Positions 17,195 to 25,685 of a DNA stretch of 56,835 bases are shown one piece after another (position 1 is the first letter of the stretch; each line of letters starts with the position of its first letter). The stretch spans positions 1-56,835 of the forward strand of contig NZ_FZPA01000020.1 of assembly GCF_900188185.1 (NCBI RefSeq), in the 5' to 3' direction. A program made the position numbers and the translations under genes. Below the pieces are notes generated by a model that searched no databases, had not been told where the DNA came from, and worked only from the letters and a program-made list of their open reading frames with translations. Source of the stretch: Sphingopyxis indica (GTDB lineage Bacteria > Pseudomonadota > Alphaproteobacteria > Sphingomonadales > Sphingomonadaceae).

Positions 17195-17848
17195 ATGCGC
17201 GCGTATAAGTTTCGGGCATCGACTAATATCGAACTTGCACTGGATATACTTCTCAATCGTCGGCTCTATTGCGCAGACTGGAAAGCTCTCAATGATCCAA
17301 TGGAGGGAATGTTTGCCTATTCCACGCGCGGCGAAGACCCACGAGCGCAGCAGATCGTCAAAGGCATTGGAACCGCAAAGTCGCGCTACAAAGTCTGTTC
17401 ATTATCCCGCGACTTCCAATCACACCTTCTTTGGTCACACTATGCCGGTGGCTTCGACGGCTTGGCGATCGAAGTCGAACTACCCGACAATGATCCGGAT
17501 ATCTGCGAGGTAGAATATCGCGGCGTATTCGCGTTTCTCGATATGGATGAGGTTCGCGACGAAGACGAAGCTGCGCGTCGAATCCTGTTCTCGAAATATC
17601 AGGAGTGGGCCTACGAAGAGGAAATACGTGTCCTTAGCAACCAATCCTATTACGAGCTCGCGGCCCCAATCCAACGAGTCATCGCCGGCCCGCGGATGAA
17701 TCAGGCCTTATTTCAGACGCTCCATATGGTCTGCGAGCGCGAAGGTATCGACTTCACGAAGGTCGGGATCGGCGATGAGGGGATCGATGCGGACCCGGTG
17801 CGATCCGTCGATCTCGCACGGCAGCGTCGTCGCATGCGTCCGCGGTAG
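17195..17848 (+). CDS. DUF2971 protein
   Basis: The 217-aa soluble protein shows the DUF2971 landmarks: an N-terminal helix then LYCADWKALNDPMEG (lNDPfE motif, residues 29-43), the core VCSLSRDFQSHLLWSHYAGG (Ws-Y motif), and a GLAIEVELP strand followed by the VEYRG segment. A GGGGAG ribosome-binding site lies 5 nt before the ATG. DUF2971 proteins are abundant in defence and mobile regions and have no established activity. It lies 99 nt after the MBL gene on the same strand, so a two-gene unit is plausible. Confidence 0.75.
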   Translation: MRAYKFRASTNIELALDILLNRRLYCADWKALNDPMEGMFAYSTRGEDPRAQQIVKGIGTAKSRYKVCSLSRDFQSHLLWSHYAGGFDGLAIEVELPDNDPDICEVEYRGVFAFLDMDEVRDEDEAARRILFSKYQEWAYEEEIRVLSNQSYYELAAPIQRVIAGPRMNQALFQTLHMVCEREGIDFTKVGIGDEGIDADPVRSVDLARQRRRMRPR

Positions 17849-18232
17849 TCGATCAATGCGGATTTTGACGGCTAGGAGCAGATGGTCTTCGGTCGTACCA
17901 GTTTCTGTCGATCTACGACACGATTGGGCCGATGCGGAACATCCACTTCTGCTAGGTGCCGCCTTCTGCATATAGCGTGCGTATGACCCCCTCGTCCCAA
18001 ATTCGGTCGGTAGCTGTGCCTCGACATGCGGCTGAACGAAGGGCGGGTTCCAACGCGCAGCTTCGGGCCGGCGACTGTCGCATTTGTTGGCGGCTGCAGA
18101 TACGCTGCGTCAACACTAAGAATGTCAACTTTCAGGAGTATCGTGTCGAACGCCACACCGGGAGAATGCGAAAGGCGGCCCGTCCCGAAGGGACGGACCG
18201 CCCGCCGAGTCACCTGGACCTGTCAGGAGGGG
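17849..18232. other. 384-bp gap between cargo and parB-like gene, no gene seen
   Basis: Both strands were checked. The longest frame is about 113 codons on the minus strand, with no ribosome-binding site and an implausible composition. The only structure I can support is the parB terminator hairpin at 18174-18202. The rest may be scar sequence where cargo joins the conserved element backbone. Confidence 0.5.
18174..18202 (-). terminator. terminator-like hairpin after the parB-like gene
   Basis: GGCGG at 18174-18178 pairs with CCGCC at 18198-18202, and the CGTCC/GGACG part pairs inside it around a short CGAAG loop, giving an 11-bp stem with one mismatch. On the minus strand it lies 30 nt after the parB-like stop codon. 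It is followed only by TTT, so termination may be weak. Confidence 0.55.
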
Positions 18233-20206
18233 TCAGGCAGCCTGCTCGGCAATCTCGTCAGTTTCTTCTGCGTTGACCGCCTCGTTTTCTTCGTGATCGG
18301 CCAATTCGCCTTCGTCGGAACCGGCGAAACGCATGATCGGCGGAACCCAAGCCTGCGCCCGCTCCTTGACCTCAGACTCGCCAATGAAGTTGCCGGAGAA
18401 GATGCGCTCGGCAGCGCTCGCCAATTCGGCCTTCTTCGATGCAGCGTAGCGACTGACCAGTTCGGGACCACCGGCAGCATCGAGTGCCTCGAGCGTGCGG
18501 GCCTTGGCCACGCGGTCGAAATAGTTGGCCGCCGTGGGACGCCACCAATGCGCGGTCTCGATTTCGAGGAGCGAGCCGAGCGCCTCGTGCAGTGGCACCG
18601 AGCGCTCACCGTCACAGGCAAGGCTGGCAACCAGCGTGCGCGAGACGACATGGCCGAGCCAGGCCGAGCGCGCCTCGTCAGACAGTGCCCGGAACCTGGC
18701 GAACCGCTCGACGTCGTTTTCGCCAGCACGCCAGCTTTCATCGAGCGATCCTGCGAACTCGGCCATAGCAGCACTTGCCGGGGCATCCTTGGCCTCAAAC
18801 CCGGTGACCGGGCCGGACGCGACCGAGCCGACGAGGGTCGACGCTTTCTTGGCGCGCCAGTCATGCCCATCGGCATCGGCGAGCGTGAAGACCATGAAAT
18901 CGAGCGCCAGTGCCGGGTCGTTGGCGAGATGGATTGCCAGGATGTCGCGGCGCTGCATTGCGAGCTCGTCGAGCAGTCGCTGCGACAACGCGCTCCCCTT
19001 GGGTTTCGCCGTTCCGGATGCCTCGACTGCTTCGAGCACACCTTCCTCAGCGATGACTTCGGTCTCGGTGTAGTACTGCGGGACCAATGTCGGTTCACCA
19101 TTGCGCGAGAGGACAAGGAAGGCACCGGCCTCGGATGTCAGCTCGTCGGCGAGTACCGGCGGCCGATCATTGAGCGCGCGCATGGCGCGGTCTATCATCA
19201 CGAGTTCCTGTTCGGCCTTAGCGACCTCGTCCTCATCGCTGTCCTCGTCTTCGAGCACGGCGGCGACGCGGTCGTAGTCAGCCTCGAGTTCGCCAAGCTC
19301 CTTCGCTTCCTGTTCCGTTATCGGCGCAGGCTCGCAAGGCAGACGGCTCAGACCTTCGACAAGGTCATGACTGACATAGGTGCCCAGCGTCGGGCGCACC
19401 CAGGCAAGGCCATATTCGAGCGCGATCCTTTCGGCGGCTTCTTCCATGGCCTTGTGCGCGAGGTCTTCGAGCAGGGCGATATCGATCCAGCTTTCACTGG
19501 CATCATCGTCGAACAGTTCGCGCTCGATCCGGCCGCCTGCGGCGACGTAGGCATCGCGTCCGACGAGCACGGCACGCGGATCGGAACCACGCACCGTCGC
19601 GTCGAGCACCATGCGGCGGATCGTGTCGGGCGTGATCTGGTACCAGGTGTCCTGCAGCTCGGCATAGACATGCGCCTGGCGCTCCACATCGGAAATCGCT
19701 CCGTAGGCCTTGGCCATGTCGAGCGTGATCGCGCCCTCGGCGAGCGCTTCGAAGACGCAGGGTGCGAGACTTGCCAGGCGCAGGCGCCCTTCGACGAACC
19801 GGACAGTGAGGCCGAAGCGGCGCGCCACGTCTTCGGTGGTAGCTCCTGCTTCGATGATGGAGGCGAAGGCCTGCGCCTCGTCGGCCGGGTTCATCGCGAG
19901 GCGCTGGAAGTTCTCGGCAAGACTGGCTTCGCGCACTTCGCTTTCCTGGCCTTCGATGACGAGGCAGGTGACCTCGTGGTTTTCGGGCACGGTGCCCTCT
20001 TCGGACAGAGCCTGCAGCGCGGCGAGACGGCGACCGCCGGCCTCGACCTCGAACTTGCCGCGCTTTCCTTTGCGCACGACAAGGTTCTGCAGCAGGCCGC
20101 GCGCAGCAATGTCTGCCCGCAGTTGGAGGTCGGCCAGCACGTCGCTCGACTTGCGAACATTGCGCGGGCTCGGGACAAGCTTTTTCAAGGGAATCGACTG
20201 GATCAT
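18233..20206 (-). CDS. ParB/Spo0J-like nuclease-domain protein
   Basis: The 657-aa protein has a ParB N-terminal domain with the family boxes LVPSPRNVRKS (residues 10-20), FEVEAGGRRLAALQAL (the GxRR region) and AENFQRLAMNP (box II, about 98-108). An HTH then follows (ATTEDVARRFGLTVRFVEGRL). The ~450-residue C-terminal part is acidic and unassigned, making it about twice as long as a chromosomal ParB. No ParA neighbour is present, so a role as a partition protein is not secured; such long ParB-like proteins are common on sphingomonad plasmids and integrative elements. The start at 20206 has ATCAGGAG upstream. It is last in the minus-strand series Toprim - helicase - ParB. Confidence 0.8.
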   Translation of the reverse strand: MIQSIPLKKLVPSPRNVRKSSDVLADLQLRADIAARGLLQNLVVRKGKRGKFEVEAGGRRLAALQALSEEGTVPENHEVTCLVIEGQESEVREASLAENFQRLAMNPADEAQAFASIIEAGATTEDVARRFGLTVRFVEGRLRLASLAPCVFEALAEGAITLDMAKAYGAISDVERQAHVYAELQDTWYQITPDTIRRMVLDATVRGSDPRAVLVGRDAYVAAGGRIERELFDDDASESWIDIALLEDLAHKAMEEAAERIALEYGLAWVRPTLGTYVSHDLVEGLSRLPCEPAPITEQEAKELGELEADYDRVAAVLEDEDSDEDEVAKAEQELVMIDRAMRALNDRPPVLADELTSEAGAFLVLSRNGEPTLVPQYYTETEVIAEEGVLEAVEASGTAKPKGSALSQRLLDELAMQRRDILAIHLANDPALALDFMVFTLADADGHDWRAKKASTLVGSVASGPVTGFEAKDAPASAAMAEFAGSLDESWRAGENDVERFARFRALSDEARSAWLGHVVSRTLVASLACDGERSVPLHEALGSLLEIETAHWWRPTAANYFDRVAKARTLEALDAAGGPELVSRYAASKKAELASAAERIFSGNFIGESEVKERAQAWVPPIMRFAGSDEGELADHEENEAVNAEETDEIAEQAA

Positions 20207-20282
20207 GGGTGTTCTCCTGATGGAATGAAGGCGCAGGTGAGGATCACGAGGCCCACAAGCCCAAAGGGCTCCCTCCACTCTC
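20207..20282 (-). promoter_or_regulatory. parB leader with shared purine tract and hairpin
   Basis: On the minus strand, GAGAGTGGAGGGAGC (20268-20282) runs straight into AGCCC-TTT-GGGCT, a 5-bp hairpin, and later CATCAGGAG before the ATG. The ardC leader is the same at 14 of 15 tract positions with a different complementary stem. It lies in the 103-nt gap after the helicase stop codon. Confidence 0.55.
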
Positions 20283-20309
20283 ATTCTGAGATCGGGTCTG
20301 CCTGAGGGA

Positions 20310-23300
20310 TCAGGCGGCAAGCGCGGGGAGGACCGACGAGGCTTTCGACACCGGGACGAACAGGCGCGTGCGGTAGCGGATGATCTCGGTGAAGCAGCCT
20401 TTGCCCTTGTACCAGTCGAGCCGATCGGGCGAGAACCCGGTCAGTTCAAGGCGCTGTTCGCCGCCGACCAGTGATCGCTTGACGGTCAAGGCATCTTGGC
20501 TTGCGAGGCTCAGCGGCTTGCCGCTGGCGATGACGAGCTCGCCGATCTGCTCCGCTGATGGTCCGGCAACTCCGGAGAGGCCAAAGGTCTCGGCAATCGC
20601 AGCGAGATCGATATCGAGCACTTCGCGCCCGATGATCGACTGGCCGTCCTCGGCAACGAGCCGGGTGACGCGGACATGATCGCCGGGCAGGCGCTTCCAG
20701 ACCGGTAGCAACAGGCCGGTAGCAAGATGGACGCGCTCGGTCACCGGTGACTTGGAGGCCACCTCTTCCTCGATCCGCCAGGCGCTGGTGAACGCAGTGA
20801 CGCCGATTTCCTCCCAATGGCTCTCACCAAGTGCCTCAAGCGTCCAGTTCGCGGACTTGAGCGGTCGCAGCAGGCGCCGACGTTCGATCGCTTCCCCGTC
20901 GTCGGCGATGAGGCGCCGGGCCGGAACCGACAGCGCGACCTTGCCCGAGCGCGCGTTGCGCATCGGTATCGCGTGCAGGCTGCCAATCTCGTGCATGCGT
21001 ACGAGGCGCTGCAAGCGCAGAGGCCGAAGGTGCCTCGTCACTTCGAGCGAGACGAGGCGGGTCTCCGCTCCGGTCACGGGATCGGTGCGCAGGAGTTCAT
21101 CTGCCAGGACCGTGAAACAATCGACCCTGACGGTTTCCAGTCCCTGGTCGAGCGTTCCGGCCTCGCGCGCGGCTTCGATCCGCGCTTCGACGAGGCCGAG
21201 ATATTCATCGAATATGGCGTTCTGGAGCGCAATCGGCAGCGCGAGAATGCGATTGAGCCAGCGCTGGATCGTGGGGAGATTGTCGGTCAGCCCGCCATCT
21301 GGGTTTTCGAGCCGGAGGCCGGTGCGCTCGACGAATATACCGAAGCTCGTAGCTTCGAGCTTGCCTTCATAGAGCAGCTGGAACCAGCGGCTGAGCGCGT
21401 CGCGCGCGAAATCGCTTTCGAGATTGTCGGTCGGGTCGAACAGGTTCTGCCCGCCGGTCTGGCGCTGGCCGCGCGTCAGCGCGCCTAATGCGTCGAGCCT
21501 TCGCGCGATGGTCGAGATGAAGCGGCGTTCGCCCTTCACGTCGGTGGTTACCGGCCGGAAGAGCGGGGCCGAGGCCTGGTTGGTGCGGTTGGTACGTCCA
21601 AGACCCTGGATAGCGTTGTCGGCGCGCCAGCCCGGCTCGAGCAGGAAATGAACCCGGCGCTGCTGGTTTCGGCAGCCAAGGTCGGCATGGTAGGAACGTC
21701 CCGTGCCACCTGCATCCGAGAAGACCAGGATGCGCTTGGTCCCTTCCATAAAGCTTTGCGCTTCGGCAACATTGGCACTGGGGCTTCGCCGTTCGAGGCG
21801 CTGCTGGCCATCGCGGCCCGATACCAGCCTTCGGGTCCGGCCCGTGACCTCGGCCACAGCCTCGGTTCCGAAATGCTCGATAACCGCATCGAGTGCTGTT
21901 GCGATGGGCGGCAGCGCGCAAAGCTGTTCGATCAGCGCATCGCGCGCGGCCACGGCGCGCGGACAGAAGACGGGATTGCCCTCCTCGTCGCTCATTGCCT
22001 CGGAGCGGAGATTGCCGTCGTCGTCGGCGAAGACCTGCATCAGGCGCACCGGGAAGCTCTTCGAAAGGTAGTCGATGACATATTCACGCGGGGACAGATC
22101 GATATCGAGCGCTTCGCGTTCTTCGTCGGACAGGTCGGCAAGGCGCCGGTCGAGCATGGCCTCGGCGGTCGAGACCAGCTGCACGACAACCGAATGCTCT
22201 TCGCCAAGCGCCGCTTCCATAGCGGGGATCAGGCTCGGCAGTTTCATCGAGAGCAGGAGCTGGGCGAAGAAGCGCTGCTTGGTGCCTTCGAAGATCGATA
22301 GCGCCGCAGCCTTGGCGTTGCGGTTGAGCGTGTCGCCGCTGTCCTCGTCGACCACGCGGGTTGCTTCGAGCGCAGCTTCGAGGTTGCGGTGAATGATCGC
22401 CCAGGCATCAGCATAGGCATCATAGATTTTTATCTGCGCTTCGGTCAGGCTGTGTTCGAGGATCTCGTATTCGACCCCGGCGAAGGACAGCGCACGGGCT
22501 AGGTAAAGACCCTGGGCCTTGAGGTCGCGGGCGACGAGTTCCATCGCCGCCACGCCGCCAGCGCGGATCTCGGTCATGAAGGCCTCGTGGGTCGGAAAAG
22601 CGGTCTCGGGTCCCCAAAGGCCGAGGCGGGAAGTATAGCCGAGATTGCCGATGTCCGAAGCACCTGTGGCAGACGCGTAGAGTACGCGGGCGCGCGGGAG
22701 ATGGTTCTGCAGCCTGAGGCCCGCCATGCCCTGTTCGGAGCCCTTGACCTTGCCGCGGGTTGAAGAGCCCCCAAGCGCATTGGACATGGCGTGGGCTTCG
22801 TCGAAGGCGATTACGCCATCGTAGTCCTCACCCGCCCAGGCAAGGATCTGGTCGAGGCGCGTATCCTCGGCGCGGCCCGAGCGCAGCGTCGGATAGGTGA
22901 CGAAGAGAATGCCTTCGGAGCTCGTTACAGGGTGGCCGAGCTTCCAGCGCGAGAGCGGCTGGAGATCAAGCGGCAGCCCGCCAAGCGCTTCCCAGTCGCG
23001 GCGCGCATCTTCGAGCAGCGCCTCGTTCTTGGTGATCCAGATATGGCGGCGTTCGCCTGCGAGCCAGCGGTCCATGATGACCGCTGCTATCTGCCGTCCC
23101 TTACCCGCTCCGGTTCCGTCGCCAAGGAAGAAGCCTTGGCGGAATGCGTCCCCGTCTTCGGATAGTTCCAGCGAGGTGCCTTCCTGGCTGATCTTGAACT
23201 GACCCGGAAGATCGCGCGCGAATGCCTGGGCAGCGTAAACCAGTGTCTCGCACTGCGCTTCTGACAGGAGGCCGTCGGCCTGCCAGTTCGCGGGAAGGCG

Positions 23301-24557
23301 CGGGTTAACGTCCGGCTGCGGCGCCGCGACCGAACCCATGGCGACCGATTCCACGAGCGGGGTGGGATGAACCGGCGCATCTTCGAACGCTATGCGGCTG
23401 GGCCGGTAAGGCAGGTAGATGCCAGTCTGTTCGGGTACAGGCGCGGGGTAGGCGAGGACCGAATAGGCAAGGTCGATCGCATTCGCCGTGGCTGCTGGTG
23501 TCGCGGCGAACGGCGCCACCGGCCGAACCGGCGCGCTTTGGGCCGAAGTCTTGCCAACGAGGCGCACTGGCTTGCCGAGCGGCAGGCGATGGATGTTGGC
23601 GGAGGTCTGTACGCGTGGCGGAAGCGCAGTGATAAGCTCGTGGAGCGAGATGAGGTCGGCAGTATCTCCGGTGATCGCAGGCGAGGACGCAGTCGGCGTC
23701 TTGTCGAACACAACCAGGCGAACAGCGATCCCCGTCCCTGTCCGGCGAAACATCTGCTGCAGGCGAACATCGAGGAGCAGCGATGCTTCGTCCTGTTCCT
23801 TGGCGAAGTTGGAGGCGTCGAAGCCTTCAGGCATAATGGCGACGATCCTCGCCCGATCAGCAGCGGCCCGGATTGCACCGCGTAGGTGACGCATAGCGGT
23901 CTCACCGTCCTTGCCGCGTTCCAGGCTGTGAGCGAACGGCGGGTTCATCAGCACGGCAGACGGAACAGGGCCGCGAAGCATGTCGGCGATCAGTTCTCCG
24001 TCATGCGCGGTGATTGTGGCCGTGGGAAAGATATGGCCGAGGCTGTCTCGTCTTGCCGGATCGATCTCGTTGAGGAGCAGCGAAGCGTTCTGGAGGCAAC
24101 CCCAGAGAGCAAGGGCACCATTGCCTGCGGACGGTTCGAGCAGCGTGTCATGCGAAGAGACAGCTGCGGCCTTTGCCATGAGCCAGGCCAGCATCGGCGG
24201 GGTCGAGAACTGCTGCAATTCGACCTGTGCTTCGCTGCGCACATGCCGGGGCGGCAAGGCTGCTTCGAGCCAGTCGAACCGCGCTTCGGCTTCGTGCACG
24301 CTTGTCGCCAGATCGATGCGTGAAGCTTCACGTAGCCAGAGCAGTGCGCCGATCTCGACCGCGTTGTTGTAGTCATCGATCGTCCAGGCGCTTCCCCAGT
24401 CCAGCACGCCCGTCACTTCGGCGAAAAGCCCGGAAATGTCGACGCGGGTTAGATGACGCCCCGAGGCAAGAAGCTCGGCAATCCTGACGCCGACGGCGTA
24501 AGCCAATGGCACTGACGAAAACTGCTCGCCAGCGGGAAACAGGTCTGATTGAAACAT
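20310..24557 (-). CDS. strawberry-notch-family helicase with N-terminal DNA methyltransferase domain
   Basis: The 1415-aa protein opens with an N6-adenine-type methyltransferase domain: LLEPSAGNGALALWG (SAM motif I, 139-153) and AVLMNPPFAH (motif IV NPPF, 205-208). After a Pro/Ala-rich linker comes the helicase: Walker A GDGTGAGKGR (479-488), then VIAFDEAHAMSNA (Walker B DEAH, 586-589), and further on the helicase-C segment with the QGLGRTNRTNQ arginine-finger motif. This arrangement is the strawberry-notch type, widespread on plasmids, phages and ICEs of proteobacteria. A role in protecting or remodelling element DNA is probable, not shown. ATG at 24557 has ATCAGGAG upstream. It lies between the Toprim gene (75 nt) and the parB-like gene (103 nt), all on one strand. 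Confidence 0.9.
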   Translation of the reverse strand: MFQSDLFPAGEQFSSVPLAYAVGVRIAELLASGRHLTRVDISGLFAEVTGVLDWGSAWTIDDYNNAVEIGALLWLREASRIDLATSVHEAEARFDWLEAALPPRHVRSEAQVELQQFSTPPMLAWLMAKAAAVSSHDTLLEPSAGNGALALWGCLQNASLLLNEIDPARRDSLGHIFPTATITAHDGELIADMLRGPVPSAVLMNPPFAHSLERGKDGETAMRHLRGAIRAAADRARIVAIMPEGFDASNFAKEQDEASLLLDVRLQQMFRRTGTGIAVRLVVFDKTPTASSPAITGDTADLISLHELITALPPRVQTSANIHRLPLGKPVRLVGKTSAQSAPVRPVAPFAATPAATANAIDLAYSVLAYPAPVPEQTGIYLPYRPSRIAFEDAPVHPTPLVESVAMGSVAAPQPDVNPRLPANWQADGLLSEAQCETLVYAAQAFARDLPGQFKISQEGTSLELSEDGDAFRQGFFLGDGTGAGKGRQIAAVIMDRWLAGERRHIWITKNEALLEDARRDWEALGGLPLDLQPLSRWKLGHPVTSSEGILFVTYPTLRSGRAEDTRLDQILAWAGEDYDGVIAFDEAHAMSNALGGSSTRGKVKGSEQGMAGLRLQNHLPRARVLYASATGASDIGNLGYTSRLGLWGPETAFPTHEAFMTEIRAGGVAAMELVARDLKAQGLYLARALSFAGVEYEILEHSLTEAQIKIYDAYADAWAIIHRNLEAALEATRVVDEDSGDTLNRNAKAAALSIFEGTKQRFFAQLLLSMKLPSLIPAMEAALGEEHSVVVQLVSTAEAMLDRRLADLSDEEREALDIDLSPREYVIDYLSKSFPVRLMQVFADDDGNLRSEAMSDEEGNPVFCPRAVAARDALIEQLCALPPIATALDAVIEHFGTEAVAEVTGRTRRLVSGRDGQQRLERRSPSANVAEAQSFMEGTKRILVFSDAGGTGRSYHADLGCRNQQRRVHFLLEPGWRADNAIQGLGRTNRTNQASAPLFRPVTTDVKGERRFISTIARRLDALGALTRGQRQTGGQNLFDPTDNLESDFARDALSRWFQLLYEGKLEATSFGIFVERTGLRLENPDGGLTDNLPTIQRWLNRILALPIALQNAIFDEYLGLVEARIEAAREAGTLDQGLETVRVDCFTVLADELLRTDPVTGAETRLVSLEVTRHLRPLRLQRLVRMHEIGSLHAIPMRNARSGKVALSVPARRLIADDGEAIERRRLLRPLKSANWTLEALGESHWEEIGVTAFTSAWRIEEEVASKSPVTERVHLATGLLLPVWKRLPGDHVRVTRLVAEDGQSIIGREVLDIDLAAIAETFGLSGVAGPSAEQIGELVIASGKPLSLASQDALTVKRSLVGGEQRLELTGFSPDRLDWYKGKGCFTEIIRYRTRLFVPVSKASSVLPALAA

Positions 24558-24634
24558 GGCAATTCGTCCTCCTGATGGGGGCATCGGGACACGCCCTCTG
24601 CCGGATCAGGAATTCGAGAAGCCCTCTCTCCTCT
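24558..24634 (-). promoter_or_regulatory. helicase-gene leader, divergent copy of the shared leader
   Basis: On the minus strand a purine tract AGAGGAGAGAGGGC (24621-24634) overlaps the Toprim stop codon and precedes a CCATCAGGAGG ribosome-binding site before the ATG. The purine tract and RBS resemble the ardC and parB leaders, but the hairpin is not clear. Confidence 0.4.
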
Positions 24635-25547
24635 AACGCGCCGCTTTGCGGCGCAGCCATGCTGTAAGTTCATCGTTCCAGTCGCTGTCGAGTGAGGATG
24701 GTTTGCGAACGTGGATCGTCCGCCCTTCGCGGGCATAAGCGGCCAGGCCACGCGATGCAGCCAGCTCGCCGCCAGCATCACGATCGACGAAGAGATGAAG
24801 TTCGGTGACACTCTCGGGTACGCTAACGAGGCCGAACCGCTCATTGCCCAGGGTCGCCCAGACGGGGATGCCGGTGAGAGCATAGGCCGACATCGCGCTC
24901 TCGACCCCCTCGGCAAGGCCAAGCTTGCCGGAAACTGGAGCGAAGAGACGAACAGCAGCTTCACCGAGCGCGCCGAGCGCGCGTTTCGGCTTTTCGAAAG
25001 CGGCCTTGCCTGAAGCCTCGGTAGACAGGAACGTGCGGTGGATGGCGATCGGGCCCTCGTCGAGGCTGACTGCCGCGATCATGGCGGGCAGAAAGCGGGC
25101 CCGTCCTTTCGGGCCAAGCGGCGTTCGTGGATGGAAGCGGAGCGCCGGAGATGCGGCGAGGATGCCGCGGCTTTCAAGATATGCCTTTGCCGGACTGGCA
25201 CGCAGTGGCTGTGCATCGCGCCAGATCCTCAGCGCTACCGCCGAGGGTTTGCGGGTGCTGGTCGATTCGGGTTCGTTGGTGATCGCAGAACCTGAAAAAA
25301 GCGCCGGTGCCTCGAAACCTTCACGCGCCAGAGCAGCCAGCACGCTCTGCTGATCGCATCCCGCGAAACAGTGGAAGAGGATGGCCTGTCGGCCGAGTGA
25401 CACACCGAGTGACGGCGTGCGGTCATCATGCGCGGGGCAACAGGCCATGCCCTTTGTGCCGGACCATTTGCCCCCTCGCGATTCGCAAATGCGACGGGCG
25501 GTCTCGGCAAGCGATCGGTTGGGATGAGTGTGGACAGACAGGGACAT
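24633..25547 (-). CDS. CHC2 zinc-finger/Toprim primase-like protein
   Basis: The 304-aa protein has a CHC2-type zinc finger (CCPAHDDRTPSL at 36-47 and FHCFAGC at 58-64) followed by a Toprim domain (LAEGVESAMSAYAL, with the catalytic Glu, and HLFVDRDAGG, with the DxD). This is the layout of plasmid and phage primase-like proteins (short DnaG N-half plus Toprim). It may make primers for element DNA or process DNA ends. ATG at 25547 has GAGGAG upstream. The gene diverges from the lytic transglycosylase, with a LexA box and a palindrome between them, and is the first of the minus-strand series Toprim - helicase - ParB. Confidence 0.85.
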   Translation of the reverse strand: MSLSVHTHPNRSLAETARRICESRGGKWSGTKGMACCPAHDDRTPSLGVSLGRQAILFHCFAGCDQQSVLAALAREGFEAPALFSGSAITNEPESTSTRKPSAVALRIWRDAQPLRASPAKAYLESRGILAASPALRFHPRTPLGPKGRARFLPAMIAAVSLDEGPIAIHRTFLSTEASGKAAFEKPKRALGALGEAAVRLFAPVSGKLGLAEGVESAMSAYALTGIPVWATLGNERFGLVSVPESVTELHLFVDRDAGGELAASRGLAAYAREGRTIHVRKPSSLDSDWNDELTAWLRRKAAR

Positions 25548-25636
25548 GCGAGCTCCTCAGCATGCAAAGTGGCCCCCTCATCAGCGTTCCTCTCCTCTCC
25601 CAAAGGCAGGCATTCACAGGTTTCCTACAAGCATAT

Positions 25637-25651
25637 GTTCTATTTATGTTC
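25637..25651. promoter_or_regulatory. LexA (SOS) box between Toprim and transglycosylase genes
   Basis: GTTCTATTTATGTTC fits the alphaproteobacterial LexA consensus GTTC-N7-GTTC exactly, with an AT-rich spacer typical of true sites. It lies 35 nt before the transglycosylase start and 90 nt before the Toprim start. The site would put one or both units under SOS control. LexA binding is predicted from sequence only. Confidence 0.6.
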
Positions 25652-25656
25652 CATTG

Positions 25657-25668
25657 TGATTCGAATCA
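25657..25668. promoter_or_regulatory. 12-bp palindrome beside the LexA box
   Basis: TGATTCGAATCA is a perfect palindrome 5 nt from the LexA box, flanked by CCAT and ATGG, and it ends just before the GGAG of the transglycosylase gene. It may be a second operator. Its binding partner is unknown. Confidence 0.4.
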
Positions 25669-25685
25669 ATGGAGCACCACTCGAG

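Noticed and set aside
18026..20305. 759-codon plus-strand frame opposite the parB-like gene
   Set aside because: Shadow frame; the minus-strand ParB domain boxes are clear and have a good RBS.
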